Origin: Haloarcula nitratireducens
GTDB lineage: Archaea; Halobacteriota; Halobacteria; Halobacteriales; Haloarculaceae
Assembly: GCF_019599505.1 (NCBI RefSeq)
Contig: NZ_RKLT01000016.1
Location: 5,903 to 69,902, forward strand
DNA: 64,000 bases
Reading direction: 5' to 3'
Shown: positions 18,339 to 26,488 of the stretch, in pieces
Numbering within the stretch: position 1 is the stretch's first letter
How the letters are laid out: the number at the start of each line of letters is the position of its first letter
Made by a program: the position numbers and the translations under genes
The notes under the pieces: generated by a model
Database searches by the model: none
The model's input: the letters and a program-made list of their open reading frames with translations, nothing else
What the model was told of the DNA's origin: nothing

Positions 18339-19040
18339 GCTCCGGAACACCACCAAGAGTGTCGATAGCAGCTGTGTCGGCTACCTATGGGTGGGGTCTC
18401 AAGCCGCGACCGCGAGTTGGGTAGGCAGTGGGTTAGAAACACCAGGTTTCCGGTGAACAACATGGGGGCTGACGGCCGGGAGCAAGTACCGAAAACTGGT
18501 GTGGAGACAGTGTGGGACTGACGGATTGGCTGGAAGAGGGGTTTTCCATGTTTTCGTGTGCAGCGGCAGCAGCCGCCGCTGGGCGGCTGTGAAGAATGGA
18601 GAGATGCTGGGAACGGTAGTCCCGAATGGTATCCCGGTGGTGATACGAGTATGAGGAAACGTCTCTGAGCGTATGCCGCATTTCCGGACGAGAAGTCCAA
18701 CGAGGCTCTGGTCAGATGTAGCTTCGCAGATTCAGATTCAACTCATCACTCAGCAGATGAGCGCATAAGTAGGACGGTGAAATACGGTATGTCGGCGATA
18801 ATTGGCGGCACTAACAGGTGTACCGCTGAATTCTTTCACCCCAAGTCGAGTTGATTCACTAACGCGAAAGTCATGACGACGTCGATTACGGCAGCGAGGT
18901 CCGATCAGCACATCTTGAAAGCCCCACGACGCTGGCGGTCGCTCAGCGACATCTCCTCGCTTCGCTCGGAGAGGGGTCGCTGACACGACTCTACGAGCGC
19001 CAGCGCCGTGCCCCTTTCAGTCCCACCAACCACAACAGCA

Positions 19041-19252
19041 GAACCCTCGGGGCCGCCCTCCCTCGCCGGAACGAGGACGCTCACTGACTCACGGCTTCGC
19101 CGTTCGTCGCTCGCGGTCGCAAGCGACCGCGCACCGTTCGCTGTGTTCCGGGCGTGGCCGGGGGCCGTGCCGGGCTTTCACCCATCCGGCACTCGGGCGG
19201 CCCCGCGGGATGCTTACGGCACCGCGACCGCACAAGATGTCCCCCGCCGTCG
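19041..19252 (+). repeat. Structured GC-rich repeat, copy A
   Basis: One of seven copies. The unit starts GAACCCTCGGGGCCGCCC and ends ...CCCCCGCCG. The outer stem is GGGGCCGCCC with GGGCGGCCCC about 140 bases later. Inside are further stems: CTCGCCGGAACGAG, GCGGTCGCAAGCGACCGC and TGCCGG...CCGGCA. This copy is the only one that lacks the CTAACCAAC hairpin downstream. Confidence 0.85.
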
Positions 19253-19372
19253 AGGGTATCCCATCAACTCGCATTTATATACTAAACTCGACTAAATCTA
19301 AACTCAGAAATTCGTCTTTGAGCCACTCTCTAGCTATTCTATTCCACTTGAAGTAATATCTTCTAGTCGTTA

Positions 19373-19400
19373 GTTTTAAGTACTATACGCCCGTGTCCTT
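19373..19400 (+). promoter_or_regulatory. Promoter of the OB-fold gene
   Basis: TTTTAAG at 19373-19379 would place the transcription start near 19400-19405, immediately before the structured leader. Confidence 0.5.
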
Positions 19401-19504
19401 ATGTACGGAAAGACACGACACGCGGCACTCTCGAAGGCCGTTTCACGCCGCAGGAAATCGGGTGCTGGAACACCCGACAAGTGTCTTTCCAAGGAAGGAA
19501 GACA
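19401..19504 (+). promoter_or_regulatory. Structured leader RNA before the OB-fold gene
   Basis: About 100 bases of leader that fold on paper as a three-way junction. The closing stem is GGAAAGACAC (19407-19416) with GTGTCTTTCC (19481-19490), perfect over 10 pairs. Two inner hairpins are GCGGC (19422-19426) with GCCGC (19447-19451) and TCGGGTG (19458-19464) with CACCCGA (19471-19477). The sequence after the closing stem, AAGGAAGGAAGAC, carries a purine-rich possible ribosome site just before the ATG at 19505, so folding could control its access. Haloarchaeal genes usually have little or no leader, which makes this one unusual. No known riboswitch is recognised. Confidence 0.6.
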
Positions 19505-20551
19505 ATGTACGCTAACGACTCCGGCAGTAAGAAAGCATCGTCCGATCTCGACCAGCAGCTGCAACTCGGCACGCACGTCGAGGGCGGTCCTGAGCATCTT
19601 CTACAGGAAGTCGCCGAAACAGCGAACGGCGACGAACTCGACTACCGACCCAACCGCGGCAGTGACTCGCGAGGCAACTACTACGCTCGTCAGAACGACT
19701 ACGACTGGACCCGCTCAACCGATATCGCTCCGGATCGACGCCACGGCGAGACGCTGGCCGCTCAAGAACAGCGACACGGTGAGGAAGCCGAACAGGCCCG
19801 GCACGCCCAGACGGCCCGCGATGCCCACGACGAGATCGACCGTGAAGCCTCGGCCCGCCAGCTCACCACCAGCGAACAAGAGCGACCAGACAATTTCGAA
19901 GCCGAGGACGACCCGCGCGAGGACATGGACGCCAACGCACTGGCCGATGTGAATCAAGACGCTACCACGGTCAGCGACCAGACTGGCGTCAGCCACGCCG
20001 CGGCGAGCCGCCTCGTCGCCGGCCACACGACCGACACCGACTCACGTTTCGATGGCGTCTTCGGTGCACTCACCGCCGCTCGCGCCGCGATGAACGCGCC
20101 GATTCCGGTCGCAGACGTGAACCCCCACGGCTACGAAGCCACCATCGAGGGAACGGTCACGCATCTCATCGATGACCCCGCCGCGCCGAACCAGTACCAA
20201 GTGGCCTACGTCGAAGACGACGATGGCGACACGGCGAAGGTCACAGTCTGGGTGAAGTCCGTCCACGGTGGCGCGATGGTCCGGACCCTCCACGAAGGCG
20301 ACCGCGTGCGCATCTGCGCTGGGAAACCGGGCGAGTACAACGGCCTGAAGACGCTGGCCGTGACGAGCAAGACGACCATGTGCATCCTCCAACGCGGTGA
20401 CGGTTCCGCTCCGACTGGTGACTGCCGGGCCTCGTTTGGCTGTTCCGGTGACAGTCCCCGGCTGGCTTCGTGGGACGCAGAATCTGACGCTCATGTGTGG
20501 GCGAATCGGATGGATATGGCAAAGGCGGTCGAGGTGACGCTGGCCGACTAA
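19505..20551 (+). CDS. OB-fold nucleic-acid-binding protein
   Basis: 348 residues from the ATG at 19505, very rich in Asp, Glu, Gln and His in the N-terminal 170 residues, which look disordered. The part from about residue 205 (EATIEGTVTHLI ... KVTVWVKS ... LHEGDRVRICAGKPGEYNGLKTLAV) has the strand pattern of an OB fold like those of SOSS-B/RPA-type single-strand binding proteins. A helix-turn-helix-like stretch (TTVSDQTGVSHAAASRLVAG) precedes it. It may bind DNA or RNA; the structured leader suggests autoregulation, which is inference. It stands alone, with non-coding sequence on both sides. Confidence 0.7.
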   Translation: MYANDSGSKKASSDLDQQLQLGTHVEGGPEHLLQEVAETANGDELDYRPNRGSDSRGNYYARQNDYDWTRSTDIAPDRRHGETLAAQEQRHGEEAEQARHAQTARDAHDEIDREASARQLTTSEQERPDNFEAEDDPREDMDANALADVNQDATTVSDQTGVSHAAASRLVAGHTTDTDSRFDGVFGALTAARAAMNAPIPVADVNPHGYEATIEGTVTHLIDDPAAPNQYQVAYVEDDDGDTAKVTVWVKSVHGGAMVRTLHEGDRVRICAGKPGEYNGLKTLAVTSKTTMCILQRGDGSAPTGDCRASFGCSGDSPRLASWDAESDAHVWANRMDMAKAVEVTLAD

Positions 20552-20999
20552 CCCCGACCTCGGTCGGCTTCGCCGTCAAGGCTGGCCGTCCGGTCGATGC
20601 GGAGCTACCTCACGCACGCAGTCTCGTCGCCGCCCACCGGCACAACGGGGCGGCGACGAGCCAACCACACGCACGGATTAGGGCCGGGACCGCAAACAGC
20701 GCGTCGTAGGTCAGTCAGGCCGGGTATCCAGTCCAATCGTGTCTCTGGTGGAACGCTTGCGTGGGCCAGCCAGTCGGATGAGGAAAACTGTCTGGCTGGT
20801 GTTTTCGACGGCGCGCGGCGCCACCGGAAGACTCACCCTGTTCGTCTTCCGAGCCCTCGTTCGCTGGCGCTCACTAGGACGACGGAGCGCTGCGCTCGGC
20901 GCTGTCGCGCGCCTTGCGGCGGTCCACCGTGCTCACACAGTTGCACGCAGTTCAGCCATGAAATATAGCGTCGTTTCTGCGAGCCCTCCCCCACTACTT
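20552..20999. other. Intergenic region ending in a direct repeat
   Basis: About 450 bases without a supported gene. The right half contains direct repeat R1 (20881-20949), the partner of R2 at 22292. Short frames over this stretch are low-complexity Arg/Ala sequences typical of non-coding GC-rich DNA. Confidence 0.4.
20881..20949 (+). repeat. 68-bp direct repeat R1 flanking the MNT/HEPN cassette
   Basis: GACGGAGCGCTGCGCTCGGC and the following bases up to GTTGCACGCAG are repeated with two or three differences at 22292-22360. The repeat contains an inverted core GCGCTGCGC and GCGCGC. The two copies are in the same orientation and bracket the toxin-antitoxin pair. Confidence 0.8.
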
Positions 21000-21010
21000 A
21001 TTTATATCTC
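21000..21010 (+). promoter_or_regulatory. TATA box of the MNT/HEPN operon
   Basis: The string TTTATATCT begins at 21001, about 35 bases before the ATG at 21038, giving a leader of a few bases. Confidence 0.5.
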
Positions 21011-21037
21011 GTTGCACAAAATCAGACAGTGTCTGCA

Positions 21038-21718
21038 ATGGCGAAACAAGATATAACTATCTGCATCGACCCGTTTCCGACCGGCGACAACGAGGTCTTT
21101 CGTATCAGTGCCGCAGACGATATTCTCCGTCTCCTTGCCGATGCCCATGAAAGTGAGTTCTCGATTCCTGAACTGGTAGATGCAACCGATGTTGCACGGT
21201 CGACAGTGTGGCGAGCGGTGGACCTGTTGGAGAGTATCGGTGCTGTTCGGGTTCGCGAGACTCCTCAACGGAATTACGTCTCAATTGACCCTGACCGTCT
21301 CCAGAAGGACGACCCGATACTCGCTATCGAGCAGTCGGAATTTCACGCACCGGTTCGGACATTCGCCAGCCACGTACAAGCAGCAATCTCTAATACTGAC
21401 AACGTTACCGAGCTGATTGGTATCATTGTGTTCGGTAGTGTGGCTCGCGGCACCGCTGATCGGCAGAGTGACATTGACCTCTTCGTCGTCGTTGAAGGCG
21501 ACCGAACGAATGCCCGACGGCTCGTCACCGACGTCGTCGCAGAGCTTAGCGAGCAACGCTTTGATGGCGACCGATTCGCGTTTGAGCCGTATGTCGAAAC
21601 GGTCGCGAGTGGCCAGCGAGCCAGTTCAAAGCTCAAGGAGATTTTCGACGAAGGAATCACAGTGTACAGCAGCGATCAGCTGGATACCCTCCGCAGGGCG
21701 GTGTTCGCAGATGAGTAG
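21038..21718 (+). CDS. MNT-type nucleotidyltransferase antitoxin with N-terminal winged helix
   Basis: 226 residues from the ATG at 21038. Residues about 25-80 form a winged helix-turn-helix (SIPELVDATDVARSTVWRAVDLLE). The nucleotidyltransferase core has the diagnostic GSVARGTADRQSDIDLFVVV, i.e. GSxxRGxxxxxSDxDL with both metal-binding Asp residues. MNT proteins counter HEPN RNases by adding AMP to the toxin; the fused DNA-binding domain suggests that it also represses its own operon. Its stop overlaps the HEPN start by 8 bases. Confidence 0.9.
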   Translation: MAKQDITICIDPFPTGDNEVFRISAADDILRLLADAHESEFSIPELVDATDVARSTVWRAVDLLESIGAVRVRETPQRNYVSIDPDRLQKDDPILAIEQSEFHAPVRTFASHVQAAISNTDNVTELIGIIVFGSVARGTADRQSDIDLFVVVEGDRTNARRLVTDVVAELSEQRFDGDRFAFEPYVETVASGQRASSKLKEIFDEGITVYSSDQLDTLRRAVFADE

Positions 21719-22208
21719 CACGCGCATCGAACAACTCATCGACGATGCCCAAGCCGCCTTCGACCGTCGGCCGACTGATCTCGAACCTGGACTTGATGTC
21801 GAGGACGCGGCGGTTCTCCAACTCCGCAAAGCCTGCCGGTTGCTCGCTGGTGCCAAAACACTTCGTGATGCAGGGTACTACACACTCGTTATCGAGGCGT
21901 CCTTCGTCGCTATCGAGCGAACTGTCGAGTTCCGACTATTGGAACGAGGAACGATGCAGCCTGATTCACTGCCGGGGACACATCCTGGCGTCTACCGTGA
22001 AGCCGCGTCGACCGGCCTTTTCGCTGAATCCATGGCTGAAGATCTGGCGGATCTGTGGCGCGAGCACCGCGCAAAAACGTACTATCAGGATGGGCTCGCA
22101 ACTGCTGACCGTGCATCGGCCATGTTCGAACTCGCGATGGAACTCCATGCGTTTGTCACTGGCCGTTCTTCTCAAGGCCACGAATGCCGCTGTGACGGAC
22201 CGAGATGA
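21711..22208 (+). CDS. HEPN-domain toxin
   Basis: 165 residues from the ATG at 21711, inside the end of the MNT gene. All-helical protein with KACRLLAGAKTLRDAGYYTLVIEASFVAIERTVEFRLL and, in the C-terminal part, DLWREHRAKTYYQDG, which carries the Arg/His arrangement expected for the HEPN RNase site. Haloarchaeal MNT/HEPN pairs of this layout are a known toxin-antitoxin type. The last dozen residues (SSQGHECRCDGPR) look unlike the family and may be read-through into different sequence. A frame upstream of 21711 exists but only shadows the MNT gene. Confidence 0.87.
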   Translation: MSSTRIEQLIDDAQAAFDRRPTDLEPGLDVEDAAVLQLRKACRLLAGAKTLRDAGYYTLVIEASFVAIERTVEFRLLERGTMQPDSLPGTHPGVYREAASTGLFAESMAEDLADLWREHRAKTYYQDGLATADRASAMFELAMELHAFVTGRSSQGHECRCDGPR

Positions 22209-22291
22209 AAACTCCCCTTCTCTCTATATTCCCAGAGCCAGCAAGCAACGGCAGCGTCCGGCATTGATGATATGCTTCTTTGCAGACCGAG

Positions 22292-22360
22292 GCCGACGGA
22301 GCGCTGCGCTCGGCGCTGTCGCGCGCCTTGCGGTGGTCCACCGTGCTCACGCTGTTGCAC
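22292..22360 (+). repeat. 68-bp direct repeat R2 flanking the MNT/HEPN cassette
   Basis: Near-identical to 20881-20949 and in the same orientation; the distance between copies is 1411 bases. It lies in the 220-base gap between the HEPN stop and the 3' end of the polymerase gene. Confidence 0.8.
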
Positions 22361-22428
22361 GCGGTCCCAGCCTACGAGACAGAGATGACGAATAGCATAG
22401 TTCGCTACCGAAGGAGAGGACTCCTGAC

Positions 22429-24600
22429 TCAGCGCTTTGATTCGGTATTCATTGCCAGATACCGCGACAGCGTCGTCTCTCGCGTCTCGGCCAGTTCCCG
22501 CTCGATAGCCGTTCGGTCCCACCCGAGTGGTGAGAGGACACTCTCGACGGCTCGAATCAGCTGTTGTTCGTAGTACGAGGCGTCGTAGCTCTCATTCTCT
22601 TCGTGGGCGAGTGCGACCCGATCACGCGACGATTTCGCGTCGTCGACGACCACATACTCGATAGCTTGGCCGGGGTTGACGGCGAGTCCCTGCTCACGAG
22701 CACGTTCGAGTGCAGCGACGTTCTGGGTGGACTGCGTGTACGCTTCGATGGTCTTCGATATGCGACTGCGTTTGACCAGCTGCTCGGCAGCGACGTCACC
22801 CGCGTGAAGCCGTTTGATCGCCTGTTTGAGCCGGTCAATGACTGCATCGGGTGACCGCGTCTCGTCCAGATAGTCGAGACACTCTCGCTGCACTCTTGCA
22901 ATGAACGGTGGCGTCGAGTGCTGTCGCACTTCGATACCGCGGACTTTGAACTCCTCCGTTTCGGCCACTTTCCCGAAATACTTCGTCAAGGCCCCGGCGT
23001 CGCTCTCACGTTGGGGAACGAACGCGACCCAGTCGTAGGCAGCCTCGTATTCGAGACGAATGTCGACCGAGTCGGTAATCTCGGCCGCGAGTGCCTCGAG
23101 GTCCTCACGATTCTCGCCAGCGTCCTCGTCGGGTGTAACCCAAATCGAATCGACGATGCCATGAACGACGCGCCAGCCACCCGCTTCGAGCCGCTGTTTC
23201 GCTTCTACGAGGATCTCCCGAGCGTAGGCGTTGATTGCCTCGTGGCATTCGATTCGCCCAAACTTCGCGTTACTGAACCCCTGGTAGCCAAAGCAGGCGA
23301 CGAGGATCCACTTGAGTGCGCCAGACCGACCTTCGAGTTCTGCCAGCCGTTCTTCATCGGTCTCGTCGCGCTGGCGTTCGTGGCGAATCTGTCGCTTGAT
23401 CTCGTCCCGGTCGTCGATGATGGGCTGAAGAACATCGACAAGATACCCACAGCCGTCACAGACGGAGTAGCCCAACTCGGGCACGTCCTCACGGTCGCTG
23501 TGACAGTCACAGCGGATGACGTCTGGCGAGATATTGTACGTACAGATGATGTTCGGATACAGACTCGAAAAGTCGAGTTCGTGGACGTTTTCGTGAAATC
23601 CCACGTCGGGAGCGAAGATGAATCCGCCACGGTCAGCGTCGTGAAGGGTCCCCATCGACTTGTAGAACTCATGCCGCCAGGAGTTCCAGGGGACGAGGAC
23701 GTCTCGCTCGTGTGCTTCACAGATCTGAATCGCGGTGAGAACGTTACCGATAGAGGCCCACGCCGTCTCCTGAATCGGTTTCTTCGAACGTGAGACGAGA
23801 TCGAGGATGCCGTCGAGGTTCGTCTCGCCATAGAAGAACGTGTTCGACTCGTCGATGATCGCTCGACCGGGGACGTTGTATCGCGCAGGGGAGTGCCCGA
23901 CACGGCCGTAGCTGGCGTACGTCGATTGGCTGGCGAGTTGCTGGTAATCCTGATCGGTCCACCGGCTCAGTGTAAATTCTTCAATCTCGGCGTCTCTCGC
24001 CATCTCATAGAGTGTCGGGATAAGCGGACTCCGCGAACAGACGAGGATATCCGGGTCCCGTGTATCGACGGCTGTTTGTACTGCAGTCAGTATCTCGGTG
24101 GGAGAACCGGTAACCGTCTTGCCGTCGACGGTGAGTTCACCGTACTGCTCGCCGCTCGTCTCGGTCGTCGGAACAGCGAGTCGTAGCGTCGAGAGTTCGG
24201 TCGCTGGCGTTGGCTCGATGTCGTTCTCGAGGCAGTAGCGGAATTCTCGGGAGAGGTCGACATTGTAGCAGGCTACGTCGCCGACGGGATACGCGGTAAG
24301 TTGGCGTGCCTGTCGTGCTAACGGCGCTACTCGGTCGATGTGGTCGACGTCGACGGCGAGTATTGATTCGTTCTCTCGTCGGAAGCCTGGCCGTCGGTTG
24401 ACTCGCTCGGTGTCCACGACGTCGGGGTGTCGCTCGTAGAAGTGTCGAAGCGCATCGAGGTCGATGTCCGCTTCGGGTGTTCGCGGAGCCACGTAGAATC
24501 GCGGCGTGTAGTCGTGACGCTCGGTTGGAACCGCACCGTCAGCTGTCGCTGTCCACTCGAGGACACGGCCGTCGTCGAGGAAATCGATTGTAAAGACCAT
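22429..24600 (-). CDS. B-family DNA polymerase, PolB2-like
   Basis: 723 residues, shorter than replicative PolB. Motif A is intact (Asp343 in ELDFSSLYPN), and motif B reads Lys430 to Tyr439 (KWILVACFGYQG). Motif C is HGIVDSIW: Ile482 stands where the first Asp of the usual YxDTDS is, only Asp484 remains. The exonuclease region (about 75-250) lacks recognisable DxE-type motifs. Between A and B is a cysteine cluster (CDCH at 364-367, CDGC at 381-384) that could bind zinc. These features fit the archaeal PolB2 group, whose members were once thought inactive and are implicated in damage tolerance. It is the last gene of a three-gene operon with a RecA-like protein, consistent with a translesion role. 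Confidence 0.88.
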   Translation of the reverse strand: MVFTIDFLDDGRVLEWTATADGAVPTERHDYTPRFYVAPRTPEADIDLDALRHFYERHPDVVDTERVNRRPGFRRENESILAVDVDHIDRVAPLARQARQLTAYPVGDVACYNVDLSREFRYCLENDIEPTPATELSTLRLAVPTTETSGEQYGELTVDGKTVTGSPTEILTAVQTAVDTRDPDILVCSRSPLIPTLYEMARDAEIEEFTLSRWTDQDYQQLASQSTYASYGRVGHSPARYNVPGRAIIDESNTFFYGETNLDGILDLVSRSKKPIQETAWASIGNVLTAIQICEAHERDVLVPWNSWRHEFYKSMGTLHDADRGGFIFAPDVGFHENVHELDFSSLYPNIICTYNISPDVIRCDCHSDREDVPELGYSVCDGCGYLVDVLQPIIDDRDEIKRQIRHERQRDETDEERLAELEGRSGALKWILVACFGYQGFSNAKFGRIECHEAINAYAREILVEAKQRLEAGGWRVVHGIVDSIWVTPDEDAGENREDLEALAAEITDSVDIRLEYEAAYDWVAFVPQRESDAGALTKYFGKVAETEEFKVRGIEVRQHSTPPFIARVQRECLDYLDETRSPDAVIDRLKQAIKRLHAGDVAAEQLVKRSRISKTIEAYTQSTQNVAALERAREQGLAVNPGQAIEYVVVDDAKSSRDRVALAHEENESYDASYYEQQLIRAVESVLSPLGWDRTAIERELAETRETTLSRYLAMNTESKR

Positions 24601-24604
24601 CAGT

Positions 24605-24907
24605 TCAGTCGTCGCTTGGTTGTCGTTGGTTCGCGTCCTGCTGTGCCCCGACAGCGTCCTCGAGTTCGTCGAGACGCTCTTCGAGATCCTCGAGCCGTGC
24701 TTCCTGTTCGAGGTCGATGCTGAACAGCGTCGGCAACAGTGGATTCTGGTGGTTCAGGAGGCCGCTCGCATCGGCGTGCTCGCGAGCGTACGTAAATAGC
24801 TGGTCGAACCGGGGCTGGTCCCGTCGTCGGAGCGCTCGTCGGTACTCGGTCCAGCGGTCCTCGATGGCGCGTAGCGCATCCCGAAAGGTTGGATTAGTTC
24901 GCCCCAT
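24605..24907 (-). CDS. Small coiled-coil protein of the PolB2 operon
   Basis: 100 residues from the ATG at 24907, which begins 2 bases after the RecA-like gene's stop; its own stop is 4 bases before the polymerase start. N-terminal part Arg-rich (RRALRRRDQPRFDQLFTYAREHADASG), then an acidic coiled coil (LEQEARLEDLEERLDELEDAV). No recognised domain, but its tight position between a RecA-like ATPase and a PolB2-like polymerase suggests a subunit or adaptor of the same complex. Confidence 0.75.
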   Translation of the reverse strand: MGRTNPTFRDALRAIEDRWTEYRRALRRRDQPRFDQLFTYAREHADASGLLNHQNPLLPTLFSIDLEQEARLEDLEERLDELEDAVGAQQDANQRQPSDD

Positions 24908-24909
24908 CG

Positions 24910-25854
24910 CTATCGCCCTCCAGCAGTATCTGTCCACGCGTCATGGAGCGGGTTAGCAGTCAGCGTCGCCGCCGTCCCGTCGCTCATCGATGCGGTCCCG
25001 ATCTCGTTTTCCGCTGGCGACTCGGGTGAGGCGGGCTGCAGACCGACCTGTTCGGCACGATGCTGGAGTATCTCTTGCCAGTACGTCAGCGTCGTCTGGT
25101 AGTACGCACCGCCCTCGACGGGATAGAGGAGCGTCTCGAACTCGTCGCTGACGAAGCGTGGCCCAATCCTCGTCTGTTCACATCGGAGGTGCTGGTCTGC
25201 GGCCCGCTCGATACCCGCCGTCAGGTCGTCGGTTGTCGTCCGTGTTACGAGCACTGGAATCTCGTATGCGTCGGCGTACGCAGACAACTGAGCGAGTGAG
25301 CGAGCAAGCAACGTCTGCGTGTGTTCGTCGCTGAGAGTGTCGTCGGCTCGATACTGCGCGTCAAGCGCCGGCGTGACGATGAGTGACGGCGTATACGAAG
25401 AGGACTCTGGCTCATGGTTCGGTCGGTCCTGCCGACGGTCTCGGTGTGCAACTACTGGATCGGTCGTGGTCTTCTCTCGAATGGACTCGTTTACAGCGTC
25501 CGAGAGGTCACAGAGCGCGGCGTAGTGCTGGTAAGCCGTGAACCCACGGGCTACGTGGATGCGGTCGAGCAGCCGTCGACTGGGAGCGAGCTGGGCGAGT
25601 GACGTTGTCGTCGCGTGGCCATCTGCGTCGATCCAGAACGCTGGGCCGTCGCTCAGGAGGAGATGATCCAACACGAGCGACTGGAGGACAGTCACGCCAC
25701 GGTTCCCGTCGATATCGAGGAGCGTGATGCCCGCTTCGAGTGACGGGAAGAGGAAGTTCTCGGCCGTTTGTTCGTTTTGAGCGAGGACAGCCTGATTGCG
25801 GTCTGCGCCACGCGTCGGCTGTCGCGTCAACGACAGCTCGGATTCTTCGGACAT
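24910..25854 (-). CDS. RecA/RadA-like protein with degenerate ATP site
   Basis: 314 residues. The fold signature of RecA-like proteins can be followed (GITLLDIDGNRGVTVLQSLVLDHLL in the Walker A position, DRIHVARGFTAYQHYAAL, SLIVTPALDAQYR at the Walker B position), but the P-loop lacks GxxGSGKT, so ATP hydrolysis is unlikely. It is the first gene of the operon with the 100-residue protein and the PolB2-like polymerase. The arrangement resembles bacterial ImuA-ImuB-DnaE2 cassettes in logic: an inactive RecA relative, a small protein and an error-prone polymerase. Function inferred from context. Confidence 0.72.
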   Translation of the reverse strand: MSEESELSLTRQPTRGADRNQAVLAQNEQTAENFLFPSLEAGITLLDIDGNRGVTVLQSLVLDHLLLSDGPAFWIDADGHATTTSLAQLAPSRRLLDRIHVARGFTAYQHYAALCDLSDAVNESIREKTTTDPVVAHRDRRQDRPNHEPESSSYTPSLIVTPALDAQYRADDTLSDEHTQTLLARSLAQLSAYADAYEIPVLVTRTTTDDLTAGIERAADQHLRCEQTRIGPRFVSDEFETLLYPVEGGAYYQTTLTYWQEILQHRAEQVGLQPASPESPAENEIGTASMSDGTAATLTANPLHDAWTDTAGGR

Positions 25855-25880
25855 ACTCGACTAGACGAAAACCCGCGGTT

Positions 25881-26398
25881 TGACATCCTCCTCCGCCTGA
25901 AGGCGGAGGAATCCCGAGCGGTGGGAGTTTCAGGTCTGCAACCAGGGACGCCGCCACTTTACGGGAACTCGTTTCACCCAGTCGTCGTGGTCGGTGGCTG
26001 TCTAGCGGTGCCAACCCGCCGGTACTCCTATCCTTCATCGTATTCGGACTCTCTGTGTTATTTTTGCCACAGAGAGTCCGGCAGACTTCAACGGACTCGG
26101 AGGTATCTTCGAGGCTTTGCTCAACCGACGGGCACGAAAGACAAACCCTTCGAGGATTCGCGTTCACCGCGTCGGCGTTTCGGATACTGTCTCATTAGTG
26201 GCGGGTAGACCGCCTCCGAAGGTCGTTCGGAATCCGCTCCGTTCCGACCTGACCTTGCTCCCTGCTACAAAGTGGCACTACTTGGACATTGTGGATTGGA
26301 AACGCTGTAGTGCTATCGAGCGGTGGATTGTTTCGAGTAGTGTCAGATTCATCCTGCGGCTACAGCCGCAGGTATTCTCCTTGATTCTGTATAATCGT
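25881..26398. mobile_element. IS200/IS605-type remnant bounded by hairpins
   Basis: Left boundary GACATCCTCCTCCGCCTGAA with stem CCTCCGCC/GGCGGAGG; right boundary GATTCATCCTGCGGCT with stem CCTGCGGC/GCCGCAGG, followed by TATTCTCC. The right boundary is the inverse of the one at 8090. In between about 460 bases carry no intact frame, only a hairpin ACTCTCTGTG/CACAGAGAGT at 26046-26077. I interpret it as a decayed or non-autonomous element. Confidence 0.55.
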
Positions 26399-26488
26399 CC
26401 CCACGCATTGTTTCATATAGTTGCGCCTATATCTCCAGCCGATACGGTGATGATAATATTACGGCTGGTGTTTGTTGAATAGCCTGCG

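Larger units (their letters stand above)
18339..19400. other. Long intergenic region with structured repeat copy A
   Basis: Over 1 kb without a convincing gene. From about 18895 it carries short inverted motifs (GCTGGCGGTCGCTCAGCGAC, then GAGCGAAGC-like hairpins) that lead into repeat copy A at 19041. The short frames here show no family features and I regard them as spurious. Confidence 0.4.

Noticed and set aside
22918..23793. 291-residue plus-strand protein
   Set aside because: Antisense shadow of the polymerase gene, no family features.
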